Source: Helichrysum umbraculigerum
Taxonomy: Eukaryota; Streptophyta; Magnoliopsida; Asterales; Asteraceae
Length of the DNA stretch: 64,000 nt
NCBI GenBank assembly: GCA_949592205.1
Contig: CATIUR010000004.1
Location: forward strand, 66,251,837 to 66,315,836
Reading direction: 5' to 3'
The notes beneath the pieces are model-generated. The model had not been told where the DNA came from, ran no database searches, and saw nothing but the letters and a program-made list of their open reading frames with translations. The position numbers and the translations under genes were made by a program. Below, one piece after another: positions 42,259 to 54,653 of the stretch (positions are counted from its first letter, which is position 1; every line of letters starts with the position of its first letter).

Positions 42259-44172
42259 AAAGTCATAAATGAACTTTTTAAATATACGAATCTATTAGGA
42301 TTATTAAACCATAAATGAACTTTTTAAATATACGAATTATTATTGACTTTCGTTTGATTTATGTCTCGTATCTTAAGATTTTGTTCCCGTTCATATGAAA
42401 GTATTATTAAACCATAATTAAGATTTTGCTTATTATTCTAAATACTTTTTAATGTTACTATAACCTAGCTCCCGGTGTGAAATGTTAATGTGATTTTAAT
42501 TAGTATGGAATCTAGTGTTTACATACAAGTATTATAAAATGATAATTAACTAATATCTTTCAAAATAGTTTCTCCATATATTATCCCATAACTTAATTAA
42601 CGAAATCTCAGCAAACACTATCTTTATTTTATCTGCTTTACGTTTTATTTTTATTTCGCTTTTATTTATTTACTTGCCTAAGTTAGTTAATATAAAAACC
42701 AAAACTCCCCCACTATTTTATAAACCCTTCACTAGTTTGAAAGCCCTCATCTGCCACGCCTTAGTTTCAATTCAGTCGGTTTGAAGAACGACTCTAGGTT
42801 ATACCTACCACTTGCTCACCCTTAGGATTAGCATTGTTAGGGAAAATTTAGGCCCCGCAATTACAAATTTAAAACACCCACTGATCGCCGTCGCCAGTAG
42901 CCGGTTCAACGACAAGGGTAAAATCCTTACCGACCACTGGTGACGCATCAATAATCTTCATTCTTCATCCGTTTTAGGTGATTCTTTTTGCGTTGGAATC
43001 TATTTTTGAAAACGAAGACTTTGGCATGGAGAAGTCTCTGAGATGACTCTTTCTTCTTGAAATCTTGTCTTGATTGCCTTGAATCTTAAAACGCGCGTGA
43101 AATCTTCGTTTTTCGTTCATTTTGCTTGATTTTTCTCGTGCTTCCTTATTTTAACCTAATTGACAAAATATCTTTGTTTAATGTAATATTTGATTTCATT
43201 TGCCAAGAATTGCTCTAAAATGTGAGAGATATCATTAGTAAAAATGTGACATTTACGCGATATCACTATTTTATATGCTATTAATTTTAATAATATTAAA
43301 GCAATTTAAAACTTATTATCAACATGATATATGAGTATATACCCAATTATGTAGCTAGCATAATACGAATTAAAATATATGCCCAATACTAGTTAAAAAG
43401 GGTAAATCTAATTCAATACTTCATGTTTGGAAGAGTCCGACTACTTCAATTCATTAGTTATTACTTGGCCTAATTCTAACTTCTATTTTTAATCTCAAAA
43501 TTACAGCCGCATAATTCACTTAGATCGTGAGTAATGAGTTCTAAACTTCTATCTAACCTAGGTTTTAAAGCTTTATCTTTTTTCCTTTTTTTTTCTTTTA
43601 TTCTTTTAAGAATGGCAGTTATATAATCTAACTTACAAATTATGTACCGCCACAAAAATATATATACCCTCAATGCCTCAAATAAAGCTTGTACCCATAA
43701 CTTCTTGATTGTTGGGTCCCTTCCATATCACTAGACTAAGGAATGTCCTATTAATTTTTAAGCTTTATCTTCTCTCTTACTAAATCAAACAATTAGATCG
43801 CATACTTGCTTGTGCTAATATTCTGACTTCTGAAAATCAGTCTTCTGTTCAAGATGATATACGTAAACTTTGCAATTCTCATTTAACACTTTCCACATGA
43901 AACATGTTATAATATTGATTATGACTTTTTAGAAACCACTATTAAACTTTAAAATTATTATTTATTGCTTCTTAAAAGTTGTAAAAGGTCTTAGATTAGT
44001 TTATTCGTTTATTGTTTGGTTATTAATTATTAATTTTTAATTATTGTTGATTTGTTAAACTTGTTAATTATAGGCTTCTATTAGGACTTTTTTTTTACAA
44101 AGAAAGTATGGATAGAGACAAATCCTTCATCCTTATAATGTAAAACTCACAAATTATGCTCCACAACCTAGC

Positions 44173-44406
44173 TTGACAACATATACTACTCATTCAACTT
44201 TAAAACCAACTACAATCGGTTTAAATGATCTCCCATCGAATCCCTCAGAGAGGCAGAAAATTACATATTATGACCCTAATCAAATAAATGAATTAAGACG
44301 AACATATTTAACTAGAAGACCTTGTGAACCACGTGGCCACATGTTTCCTACAAATATTATGGTTGGTCAAGTAAGACGTTTTGTTACATCAATTGTTATA
44401 GTATAA
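44173..44406 (+). pseudogene. remnant of a hAT-type transposase (TTF/ZMYM1-like) N-terminus
   Basis: 77 codons. The stretch LNDLPSNPSERQKITYYDP with RRTYLTRRPCEPRGH and a closing VRRF matches the region just before the TTF-type zinc finger in plant hAT-like transposase proteins with DUF4371 (established pattern: LPSDP...I..YHPN...RRAYL..GPCQP..H.FP...RRF). The similarity stops at RRF; the zinc finger and catalytic domain are absent and the frame ends at 44406. No terminal inverted repeats were identified. Confidence 0.6.
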
Positions 44407-44454
44407 TATCAAAAAGGACAAGGCTTATTGTTTATGTTACTAATTCGGAGATAT

Positions 44455-45044
44455 TGTTGGGAAAACGGATGTGAGAGATGCATTTGTGAGAGAGGGCTCA
44501 CATCTTACATTTACCGGTACAAATGTCCACAAAGAATTATTATTACAGATAAATATTAATCAAAATCGATATTATATTAATAATATATTCACGGATTGAT
44601 TTCTTATTGGTCGATGAATATTAATTTAATAAATCTTTAACATTCAGTTAACCAACATTGATGTTATTGGTTAATATAATATTAATCAAAAATATGTACG
44701 AATACTCATTGGAAAAAAATCATTAATGAATTTTAAATTGTGAATTCAATAACATTTATCCGGATGAATTTCACGCTAAATGTTAATAGTTTATCACTTA
44801 AAATTCATTCTTGAATATCCGTTCAATGAGTATTACTCAAACAGGTGTTCCTTGATAAGATTTGTCAACTTTTAGATCTATGTTGATAATATTCAACATC
44901 AGGAATGTTAACGAGGATCTAATATCCATCAGTTGATGTTATAACCAATAGAAATAATTAATCAATAAAGTATAAAATTTATAGCATCAATTTTGATTAA
45001 CGTATATTAACGAGCAAATTTAACTCGCGCATTGCGGCGGAACA
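44455..45044 (+). repeat. possible solo copia LTR
   Basis: Starts TGTTGGGAAAACGGATG and ends GCGGCGGAACA, styles seen in Ty1/copia LTRs. The flanks GATAT and AATAT match at 4 of 5 bases. No interior or second LTR, so tentative. Confidence 0.35.
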
Positions 45045-46148
45045 AATATATATAAAGTTAGTGAACTGTATGTAGTCAAATTCGGACATTCAGATGGTTT
45101 AATGAGCTATAAATGAACGTAAACTTTATGTTTAATGATCAATTACTTTATGACAAGCAATAGAAATACCTAAAATTTTTACGGTCTTTACATTAAAATT
45201 AGATGTTATAGTTTTTTTTTATTATTATTACAAATTTACTTTAAAATTATTTAATATTTATATAAGTAGTTTAATTTATATGACTTTTGTACCATATTCA
45301 AATAAAAATATTTCAAAATAATTTTAGCAGTTCTAACTCATACAATGAGGTATATTAAAACAAAACAAAAAAAGAAAGTGAAGCAAAGAGATGAGAGGTG
45401 ATGTAATGTTAAAAACATAAAATAAAGAAAATAAAAAGAGAAAGTAATGCGTAAAAAAGTGATTGGTCATGTACTATTTAATCAATAGTAACATTTAAGC
45501 TAATTCCTCAAATATGAAGCCAAAAATTATGTAAAAGGGTTGTGCTTTATACCGTGTATCTCATGATCAAACTATGAATGTATGTTGTACAAATTTTCTC
45601 ATATTTACATTACATATCGGTCAAATCAGTTAAGGTATTTGATTTAAATTTATCAAAACTATGTATGTTATTAACGTAACATGCTTATACGAAGTTTTTC
45701 AATCGTTTAAAATATCGTTAAAAATTAATCTAGTTGTCGAACTAATCATTATATAAATACACATTCTATAATGCAGTTGTGACCTACCGACTCACTTGAC
45801 AATCATAACTTAAATAAATTACAGTAATTTATATTACTTCCGTCCCAAATTTAATGTTTATTTTCAATGTTCACATAGTTGAAGAAAATTGAGACCATCA
45901 AGACTATGTACCAATACATTTTATTTTGATATTTGAACACTTATTTTGTGATAAACTAAAATAGAAACTTAAATATTTAATCTAGCGTAATCTTTATTTT
46001 TGAATGGTTGAGTGTATAAATAAAAAACTCTAAGTAAAATGAATTTTTGTTTAAGCATATGAGTTTGATTGGTAATTAATTAAATTATTATTTTAGCCAT
46101 CTAAATCGAATGGTGATGATATATGCACTATTAAAATTTTATCTTATA

Positions 46149-46342
46149 ATCTCTCCGTCCCAATTTAATTTTCCGTTATTCCATTTTGAGATGTCCTAAA
46201 AATATTGTCCACCTTTGATTTTTAATCGATCATAAAGGGTTTTAGTGGGTATATATTAAATCCTATTGGTTCACACATTTATCAATATACTTTTCTAAAA
46301 CTGTGTGCATTTAAGTAGTGGACAATTAAATTGGAACGGAAG
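46149..46342. mobile_element. Stowaway-like MITE
   Basis: Inverted ends CTCCGTCCCAATTTAATTTT and the complement of AATTAAATTGGAACGGAAG, flanked by TA dinucleotides, about 194 bp, no ORF. The CTCCGTCCC terminus is typical of Stowaway (Tc1/mariner) elements. Confidence 0.7.
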
Positions 46343-46553
46343 TAGCATGTACAATGGACTAAGACCATTCCCAATGGTGTAAAAAACGGACTGAAACCAT
46401 CAGCGCCACGTTAGCTTTTTCCAAAAACTGACGGAAACTGACTGACCACTCCCATTAGTGCTCTTGCTTTGTCATTTCATTTTTCTGGGACCCACTGACT
46501 AATTAATAAAAAAATAAAACACAATAATTTAATAAAACACATTTCATTAAAAT

Positions 46554-46690
46554 AAAAACAACAACAACAACAATACCCAATCCCATCATCATTGGGGTAT
46601 GGGGAAGGTGTGACGTAGACAGTCATACCACTACCCTGGGGTAGAGAGACTGCTTCCAGGAGGACCTCCGGCCGATAAGATATATATAAG
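46554..46690 (-). mobile_element. SINE-like 3' part with TTG tail
   Basis: On the minus strand: GCAGTCTCTCTACC, GGTAGTGGTATGACTGTC, CCTTCCCCATACCCC, then a GTTGTTGTTGTTG tail. This layout is common to a widespread eudicot SINE 3' end. The tRNA-like head with A and B boxes was not located. Confidence 0.5.
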
Positions 46691-46755
46691 ATGTATGTAT
46701 GAGCATGCAATACCAGTAAATAAAATAATCTTACGGGCTATTTATATGCGGGGTA

Positions 46756-46883
<128 letters not shown>

Positions 46884-47023
46884 GTAATAATAATGACAAT
46901 ATCAATATCAATCATAGTAATACTGATAGTAATGCTAATAATACACTACTCTAGTATCCCTTACGCCATACTATTATATCTTACTTTCAAATCTCCACAT
47001 CCTATTCGCCCAACCTAAAACTT

Positions 47024-47779
47024 ATCTTAGGACTTTTTAAACTTAAAACTTTTATTTAGATAGACTTTTTAAGGAAAACAGAAATGGATAACGATAAGGG
47101 AAGAAGATAGCTAATTTACTTCTATCTTTCGAAAACACTTGGAGGATTTTTACTTTATAAAGATCGGAGTTTTAAGAAGATTCGAAGCACCTAGCTTTAT
47201 TTCACACTTTTCTTTTCTTTTTTTCTATTTTCTATATATATTTTTTTGCTAAGGAATTTCTAAGGGATTTTTTTTATTGCCCTTAGAAATCCTTTCCTAT
47301 TCTTTCATTCTTCAATCTTTTGACAACTTCAAATTTACTTGGTGTCAATTTTGCACACCACAAGAGTCTCGAGTTTTGAGTATTTATCACGGAAACGCAC
47401 ACGAGAAGTTTTGAGTAAAACACAAAATTTCTGATTTTGAAGTGAAAGCAAAAAGAATATCTAAATATCGGTTTTCAAAATATTTTAAAATTTCTAGGAT
47501 GAGTTTTTGGGAGGTATGGGAGTGAGTGGGTTTTAAAATGTTGTTTTTATTAAGAAACGAATAGGCTAAGGCTCAACTGGGTTTTCTAGGCGGATAATCA
47601 ACACTAAAAATAAGTGTTAGAAGGGTTTTGGGCTTGAAAAGAAGGCTAAAATGGGGGTTTAATCCTAAGGAATGTCAATGTCCTCTAATTGCACTTATGC
47701 CACGTATGGCACCCGTCAATCTGATCTTGACACGTATACCCGGGGCAAGTTCTATTTCAGAAATGCGTGCACCAGTCAC
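47024..47779 (-). other. fragment of the 3' interior of an A-like element
   Basis: Aligns by eye with 6050-6780 of element A in the same orientation: AACTTATCTTAGGACTT, GGAAGAAGATAGCTA, the AACACT/AGTGTT hairpin at 47600-47618. Truncated on the left near 47020 and cut on the right by element D at 47780. Confidence 0.7.
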
Positions 47780-50128
47780 TGATGCGTCACCAGCGGTCGG
47801 TAAGGATTTTACCCTTGTCGTTGCACCGGCTACTAGCGACGGCGATCGGTGGGAGTTTTGAATTTGTAAATGCGGGGTCTAAGTTTTCCCTAACGATGCT
47901 AATCCTAAGGGCGAGTAAGTGGTAGGTATGACCCATAGTCGTTCTTCAAACCGACTGAATTGAAACTAAGGCGTGACAGATGAGAGCTTTCAACTAGTGA
48001 AGGGTTTATAAAATATTGGGGGAGTTTTGGTTTTTATATTAACTAACTTAGGCAAGTAAATAAATAAAAGCAAAATAAAACGTAAAGCAGATAAAACAAA
48101 GATAGTGTTTGCTAAGATTTTGTTAATTAGGTTATGGGATGATATTTGGAGAAACTGTTTTAAAAGATGTTTGTTAATTGTTACTCTTGGATACTTGTGA
48201 TGTAAACACTAGGTTCCCTACTAATTAAAATCCCATTAGCATGTCACACTAGGAAGTAGGTTATGGTGACATCACAAAGTATTTAGAATAATAAGAAAGA
48301 TCTTTATTTGAGTTTAATTTTACTTTCTTATGAACGGAGACAAAATCTAAAGGTACTAGACAAAACTGAATCATATAACGATTCCTCGTCATCCTAACAG
48401 ATTCATGTATTTAAAAAGTTCATTTTTGACTTTAAACCAGCCCTTGTTTAAAATTACCCAATAAATCCCCAAATTATCCATAGCGTTTTTCACTTAAAGT
48501 GGTTCCACCACTTCAAACCTTGGCCATGTCTTGTCCTACGGTAATCTCCTATGTAGCCTTGCGGTTGCATGGTTTCATTCCTTTGACAAATTATGTTGAC
48601 ACAGATGACTAACTACCTTTTAGTTGGACGTCATTAAAAAGGTGTTGTAATCACGTTTACTGGTGGAAAGACGATAGATTAATTTAAATTTTAAAAGTCT
48701 ATTTAGAAAGATTAATTAAACTAGGTTTTCTCATTTTATATATTAGTCCGTAGTATAACTACCTTCGGTCGTTACGCAGCTTCCACGTATTTGTACTACA
48801 CCTGAAGTGTTTCCAACGCTATACTGCGTAACAGTCGAATAGGGGCCGTCATATTACTTCGTAATATTATACCGTTTCGTAGTATGACTACCTTTGGTCG
48901 TTCCTCGACTTCCATACATTTGTACTCCACCTTGAAGTGTTTCCAGTACTATATCGAAGAACAGTCGAATAGGGGCCGTCATATTACTTTAATATTTAAT
49001 TATAAATCCCTCATCTCATAATTAACTAATTACATCGCAAGCTAACACAACAAGTATACTACTCTCTAATCATGGCAATAACTAAATCTAGCATAATTAA
49101 GCTAAACGTAATTAATTAAGCTAGATAAGGATAGAAAAAACCAGGATTAAATGCGAGAGAGAATAGACTTGAATTAATTGACACAATTCCGAGCGTACAC
49201 CGAAGATTACAATGCATTCCGTACTTTCCTTTTATTCTAACAAGCTCCTAAACTAGCCTAAAACTAATTTATAGTAAGAAAATAGAGAGAGAAAGTAGAA
49301 CTAATAACTAAGTAGAAGTATTGTTCTAAGAATGGTGTGATAGGAATGGTGTGTTTGCTAAGAAATGTGTGATAGGAATGGTGTGTGTTTCAAATGAGCC
49401 TTGATGCCCTATTTATACTCGAAATCCGGTGCATGTTAGCCATCTTAGGCTCAAGTTAGCATGCATTTGGGGGGTGGTCCTTTCCCGGATAGTGGTAGCA
49501 CATGTACCCTAAAGTTGCGGAAAGTGGTAGCACATGTACCAAGCATGTACGAGCAAGGACGGAAAAAGGAGGAGGGGCGGGCGGCAACCACCCGGCGGCG
49601 GCTGGCTGCCAGGCGGCCGACCGTCCCGGTTGCTGCCCGTTCGCTCGTTTCTCGTTTTGTGCGTATCTTCTTTGTTATGCGTCCTTTTTCATCGATTATT
49701 TTGCGTTGGATTTATTTTTTAAAAATGAAGACTTTGATGTAAAGAAATCCCTGAGATGTTTCTCCTATCTTTAGATGTCTCGTACGAATCATTTGAATCT
49801 TTCGGCGTATGTAGAATCTTCATTCTTCATCCGTTTTTGTCGATTCTTCTTCTGTTAGATTCGTATTTTGAAAATGAAGACTTCGGACAAGATGAATATT
49901 AGTGGTGGGCACTTTATCTCAATTTCTTGTTTCGGATGCCTTGAATCTTCAAACGTGCATGGAATCTTCATTTTTCATTCGTTTTGCTTGATTTTTCCCG
50001 TGCTACTTTATTTTGACCTTCTTGGCAAAGTTTCATTGATTTGTGTATTATTTGAGTCTCAATGCCAAGTATTGTTCCAGAATGAGAGAGATATCGGTGG
50101 TAGAAACGTGACTTTTTACGCGATATCA
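47780..50128 (-). repeat. Element D 3' LTR (2,349 bp)
   Basis: Minus strand TGATATCGCGTAAAAAG...GACGCATCA, the same subfamily as S1 and X. Start hairpin at 50090-50127. TATA box TATAAATAG at 49409-49417 (minus). Upstream of it, CACATGTACC blocks (49499-49545) and a very GC-rich stretch (49570-49640). Confidence 0.85.
49409..49417 (-). promoter_or_regulatory. TATA box of the D LTR
   Basis: Minus strand GTATAAATAGGG; context and upstream repeats match S1 (28784-28792). Confidence 0.6.
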
Positions 50129-50164
50129 AGTATCCCACACTTAAAACTTTGCTTGTCCTTAAGC
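50129..50164 (-). promoter_or_regulatory. Element D polypurine tract with stem-loop
   Basis: Minus strand AAGTGTGGGATACT abuts the LTR. Hairpin GCTT...AAGC at 50151-50164 contains the AGGA loop bases but has one fewer closing pair than in A and B. Confidence 0.75.
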
Positions 50165-51775
50165 AAACTCGAATTTCAAGCATGGTTAAAGATAAGTAGA
50201 TAATGAAATATTTTAGGGTGAAACTTTTTACTGAGGGGGTTTTGGAAAAATAAAATATTCATGCTTTTGAAAAAGTAGGGTTGTAATCTTTGGGAGCATG
50301 CTTTTGATCTTTGATCTTGGATACATGACTAGGTGATCCTCTCAAGGTGGTCACTCCAATCATTAAAGGTGTTTAGGGTTTCCTATTCTAGTATTATCAA
50401 TCACTTAGAACGCTAGTCATGTATCGTTTATCATCATAGGCTTGATCGAGAATCAAATCGTTACCTTTAAAGTGAGCATGAAGTCGTCTAGCCACAATCA
50501 TTCTAGGAGGAGTGATGTAAGGTTTTTAGAGTGAAGTGTTAGTGATATGAGAGGAGGTTGTGTTGGTTTTTCATGGGTTTCTTTTTGGTAAAGAGGAAAG
50601 CTGGAATTTTTAGGAGGGTTGATGCCTTTTACTTACGATTTTTGGGAGGAGTCTTTTTCTCCAATTGACTTTCTTTTCTTCGAATTCTTTTCTTTGATAT
50701 ATATATTTTTTTCGACGTCATATCCTTGTAGCTTCTAATCTTTCATCTTTGGAACTTACTATGAAGTTTGAGGGTTGCTTTTGAGAGGGTAAGGATAACG
50801 TATTTCTTTTTGGGTGTATGGATGGGTTTAAGAATAATGTGATTCGATCTCCTTTTTAATCACCAGTTCGAATTCGAAATACATAACAGGAGCAAGTTCT
50901 AATTCTAAACGCATACATCGGCACACTCAAGAATTGAAGAAGTGAAGCATTAAAAGTGAATGCTTATTATGGCTCAAGGTACCTCACGAATCGAAAATTG
51001 GTTTGTTGTGTGCCTAGTCATGTGATGCTCTTTATGGGATTACTAATCTAATTTTCCAAAGGAATTCATATTTTATTTATCCTTCTTCCCTAAAGTAAAT
51101 CATTCTTTGTCTAAAATTTTCATTTTCAACATATTTTTAACTCAATTTTGAAAAATTTTGTTTAAATTTTCGAGTTACTTTTTGGAGAAGGATGGTCTAA
51201 AGAGCAGCGAGTATAGAATCAAGCATATACCATTATCCATTTTACAGTAGTGTATACTACTGCTATCCCACACTTAAAGGAACATCGTCCTCGATGTTAT
51301 TCTAAGTTCTGACTGGGGTAAATATCCCACATTTAGGATTTGAAAGATCTAAGACGTATTCTTTTAGCAGTGTGTGTTGGGTCTGAATCCCACACTTATT
51401 GATAAGCATAGTGGATATGGTATATTTATAACGAAAGAAAGAGATTGGTATAGAAGTACTCCCCAGTAGTTGCAAGAGGCTTGATGATGACAGGGAGTGC
51501 TCCATAGCATTTGTTTTGCCGAACTTCGTCTTGCTGGGTTCACTCTTGATCAAGTCTTATTGTGATTAGTCTCGTAGGTGTGAACACGTCGGATATAAGA
51601 TACTTTGGATGTTTATACTTCCTTGAATGAGGAAGTATTCTTTGTATATCCTTGTGTGAAAGATAGTCGAAGATTTCATCACTTCTTGGAAAGTAAAATT
51701 GCGGAAATGTAAAACACCGGTTGCCTCCCGAGAAGTGCTCTTTTAGAGTCGAGAGCTCGACTTCATTTCTCCTAG
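50165..51775 (-). other. Element D noncoding 3' region
   Basis: No ORF. It contains the hairpin AAGCATT...AATGCTT (50945-50965), PPT-like blocks at 51265, 51324 and 51387, hairpin AACATCG-AGGA-CGATGTT (51281-51298, minus sense) beside the first, and the post-ORF motif GGGAGGCAACC at 51717-51730 with one mismatch in its stem. Confidence 0.65.
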
Positions 51776-53060
51776 CTAGATGGAGATGGATGCATCCCTG
51801 GGATCCACTGTGTTGATGTTGTGGGCCCTAGGTTGCGGGAAAGTGTATCGAGGTGGATAGATTCTCATAAAGTGATTGATTATTGTCGTAATCAATTCGA
51901 GTGGACTATCTCTCGATGATGCCTTGTAGTTCAGAAGATGCTCTAAAGTTGTTCTCTCAAGTCCTTGAAGTCCGAAGGTGATGTAGTCAATTGCTTTAGT
52001 GACAGTCCCACTAGGGTCGGTCATGGTGGTTGTATCTTTCTTAACAACCTCTCTTGGCGATGGGTTTTACCAGAGAGAGCATACAAACGCCAATAATTGC
52101 AGTTTTATGCCTTCATAGTTCTCAGTCTTGGGGTCTCCATTGAATCTTCTGATAGATATGCACAGGTTCTTGATTTGCCGGTGCTGATAGTTGTTGAATG
52201 GAAAGTCGAATTCTGAGAAAACTAGAGTAAGCTGACGAAGTATCTCTTTGCATCTTGAGTGGAATATGAACTTTCTTCTGGAGTTACTTTTCCGTTGTTG
52301 AATCTCCTGTAGATGGATTGTAACAAAAGTAGCGATATCAAGTGGTGATTCATATGTAACCCTAAAGGGTCATTCGCGCCTTGATTCCTCCCAAACAAGA
52401 TCACTAAGTTCTTCAATCAATAACTCAATTTTTTTTCAATAGTGGAGTTGATGACCATAGATCCGCTTTCTTTGGAACTGAGGTGATGTTCTCTACTTAG
52501 CATGTTGAGCAATGATGTGAGGTCATTCATTGTTAAGATGTTGGCACGACTACTCGGATGTCTAATAGTCTCTTTCATATGAGCTCTAATAGATCCTAAC
52601 ATCTCCCATTGTGTTAAGGTAAAGGGATATTAGATCTTTTAAAGGCATTGTAGATCCTATTGTACGTCTGTTTCTGTTGCTGGCAGAATTGCAGTTCAAC
52701 AGGGGAAAGAGCAAGCCTGTTAACTACGCCGCTTATTCCTCTTACTACTTTGTCAAATCTTTGGATGAGTTCTTCGAGCACTTTGTGATCTATGATGGTT
52801 TGCGGTTGGTATCTTGTGCGTTTGGAATATTCCTCCAGTGTTTCTCCTCTCGAGGGATGGTTGTGGTTACTTCCCGCCATTTCTTCAGTGGTAAACGGAT
52901 TAGTTGGCGGTATGCTTCTTTTGTTTTTTTCTTCCATCTTTCTCATCCCAATTTCTTCAATCGTTGAGTTTTTCACTGATGGAGATGCATTTTGCATCTC
53001 TTGTCTTATTCGTCGGAGGTCAATCGGGAAATATAGCGTGATTGCTATTTCCTTGCTAGA
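51776..53060 (-). pseudogene. decayed member of the FP[FY]-x-x-x-Q protein family, fused in frame after the D protease
   Basis: Before E inserted, the gag-protease frame ran on into this region without a stop (the frame at 61985 continues at 53060). It opens with a polar stretch and then the helical part. A frameshift near 52630 separates the first half from the unit containing YPFTLTQ (52609-52629). A second unit contains FPFNNYQ (52184-52204), in yet another frame. The C-terminal ORF (52024-51776) contains KAIDYITFGLQGL, then ELITTIIN and PPRYT. These landmarks match, in order, the proteins of B and E, whereas the frames are broken at least three times. Role unknown. Confidence 0.65.
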
Positions 53061-53065
53061 GTTCC

Positions 53066-54629
53066 TGATAAACGCTCAAAAGTACTATATTTCAGTAGTA
53101 TTTTACCCATAATCTTGAATGTTTTTATTGCATTTTGTTTAGAATAGATATTGATTTCGTTCATATTTGCAACTAGATGTGGAAATGGAGCGTTTATGAA
53201 GAAAGGAAGGAAAACAGTCAATAATCAAGCTAAATGATGCATATTTGAAGAAATAAGTAAAGCCGAAGTTAAAGAAAAAAATAAAAGAAGAAAAGTCAAG
53301 AAATCGGCTGGAAAAGTCATCCATACGCCGTATGAAAATCCATACGCCGTATGGATTGCAGCAGTGGAGGCCCAGGTTACGCGGACATGGGCTGGGCTTG
53401 AAATCAATCCATACGCCGTATGGAAATCCATACGCCGTATGGATCAAAAACCACAGAAGTATAAATTCGCGAAAAAACCCTAATTCGACAGTTTTTTGAT
53501 GGTTTTCGTCTTCTTTTAGTTCCAGACGACCTTAGGGGTTTTAAATTCGTAATTTAGGGTTAGTTTGGAGGTACGAAAGGTGAAGAACGAGGATAATTCA
53601 TCTAAATCATTCGTAGTTCGTCTTTATAACTCGGTATAATTTCTTTATTTCGATTTCATTGAAGTATTTGATGTTGAATGATCTGATTATTACTGATTTA
53701 TGATGAATTGAGTATTTAAAGTGATTGTGTAGTTGATTTAATTTAGATTATGATTATTGAACGATTATAATTGCGTATTGAATAAATTATTTAATTGAAA
53801 ACAGTTATATTGCTCGTGGACACTTGTTTATTGGTAACTAGTTATTATTGTTGCTTCACGTAATTAATAATTTTAATGAGATTGAGTTCCTTTAAGATTA
53901 TTGATTATTGCTAGTACTACCTTAGGGTTTTGGACTATCACTAATACGTTGAGTCTGATAGGTCGAGTATACAATAATAATCTACTTTAAGATGAGCAAG
54001 ACAATAAGTTAATCATTAGGTATTGTTGAGTCATACCAATAGAGTTGATTATAACGCGTTGTGAATGTTTAATGCATAATTTAGGGAAAGGCACACAATT
54101 GACTGATCATCTTGTGACATTGGAACCAGTGTTTCATGTTGGACCCTAGATTATAGGAATTAGTTGGACCCGAAATGTTGGCTAGTTCATATTCAACTTA
54201 GTATTCATTGAAGAATTTGGTATTAAGTTGATCTAAAAGTATCACAATTAGATAATCAATACGTAATAAATCGGGAAATATGAATCTAAGTGACATTAAC
54301 TATACAATTACTTATTCCTTCCAATTAGGGTTTCTTGTTATTATTTATTTATTATTTTAATTTAAAGTTTTATTTACGTTTGTTTATTTTAATTAAATGT
54401 TTTCTAAACAAATGTTCGTACGGAACTAAAACGCCCCCCATATTTACTGCTTTCTAGTTAATTGTTAATTTCTATTTTAAATATTCCACCTTTTCCCTGT
54501 GTTTGAATCTGACTTACCAAATCTATATTTACAATTGATCGGGTATTCTTGCCTGGTTGCTTAAAAGTATTTATTAGGTATTTCTATTTATAAATTGTAA
54601 AACAAGACGCGCTTTCATAAGCGACATCA
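53066..54629 (+). repeat. Element E 5' LTR (1,564 bp)
   Basis: TGATAAACGC...GCGACATCA. Palindrome-like CCATACGCCGTATGG at 53321 (variant), 53340, 53409 and 53428 in two pairs, then TATA box TATAAATT at 53460-53467. Differs from the 3' LTR at about a dozen positions by eye, mostly transitions. Confidence 0.93.
53460..53467 (+). promoter_or_regulatory. LTR TATA box of element E
   Basis: TATAAATT, 18 bp after the last palindrome of the cluster at 53321-53442. The 3' LTR copy is at 60815. Confidence 0.6.
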
Positions 54630-54635
54630 AGTTTT

Positions 54636-54653
54636 TGGCGCCGCTGCCGGGGA
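54636..54653 (+). other. Element E primer binding site (tRNA-Asp type)
   Basis: TGGCGCCGCTGCCGGGGA, six bases after the LTR end. Confidence 0.92.

Larger units (their letters stand above)
28066..42950 (+). repeat. S1: group I solo LTR interrupted by element C
   Basis: Segments 28066-29769 and 42264-42950 (about 2,391 bp together), starting TGATATCGC and ending GACGCATCA, flanked by ATAAT on both sides (28061-28065 and 42951-42955). No internal region follows, so it is a solo LTR. TATA box TATAAATAG at 28784-28792, preceded by three copies of a block with the palindromic core TACATGT (28650-28725). Two direct repeats of about 129 bp start at 29212 and 29341. Confidence 0.85.
26795..43265 (-). 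repeat. X: minus-strand group I LTR, interrupted by S1 (and C inside S1)
   Basis: Segments 26795-28065 and 42951-43265 read continuously across S1 and align with the D LTR (49760-50128). On the minus strand it begins TGATATCGCG at 43265. A probable TATA box is near 27658-27668 (minus). A GC-rich palindromic block (CCGGTACCGG and similar) lies at 27776-27880. No PPT follows 43265, so this is the outer end of an element or a solo LTR. Its other end is beyond the A insertion at 26794. Confidence 0.65.
43266..46148. other. AT-rich region without supportable genes
   Basis: Apart from the transposase remnant at 44173-44406 and a possible solo LTR at 44455-45044, I see only AT-rich sequence without long frames. 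A degenerate half-MITE-like end (ACTTCCGTCCCAAATTTAA) is near 45838. This is the best candidate for older host DNA in the window. Confidence 0.5.

Noticed and set aside
43266..46148. Host protein-coding gene in the AT-rich gap
   Set aside because: No frame over about 80 codons, no exon-like series of splice sites with coding content; only the transposase remnant is recognisable.
46356..46480. Possible second MITE with repeated ACCATTCCCAATGG and ACCACTCCCATTAG
   Set aside because: The similar words are in direct, not inverted, orientation and no target duplication is visible.
52677..53112. Two overlapping plus-strand ORFs of 96 and 106 residues
   Set aside because: Shadows of the minus-strand ORF of element D; the longer one crosses the E insertion boundary.
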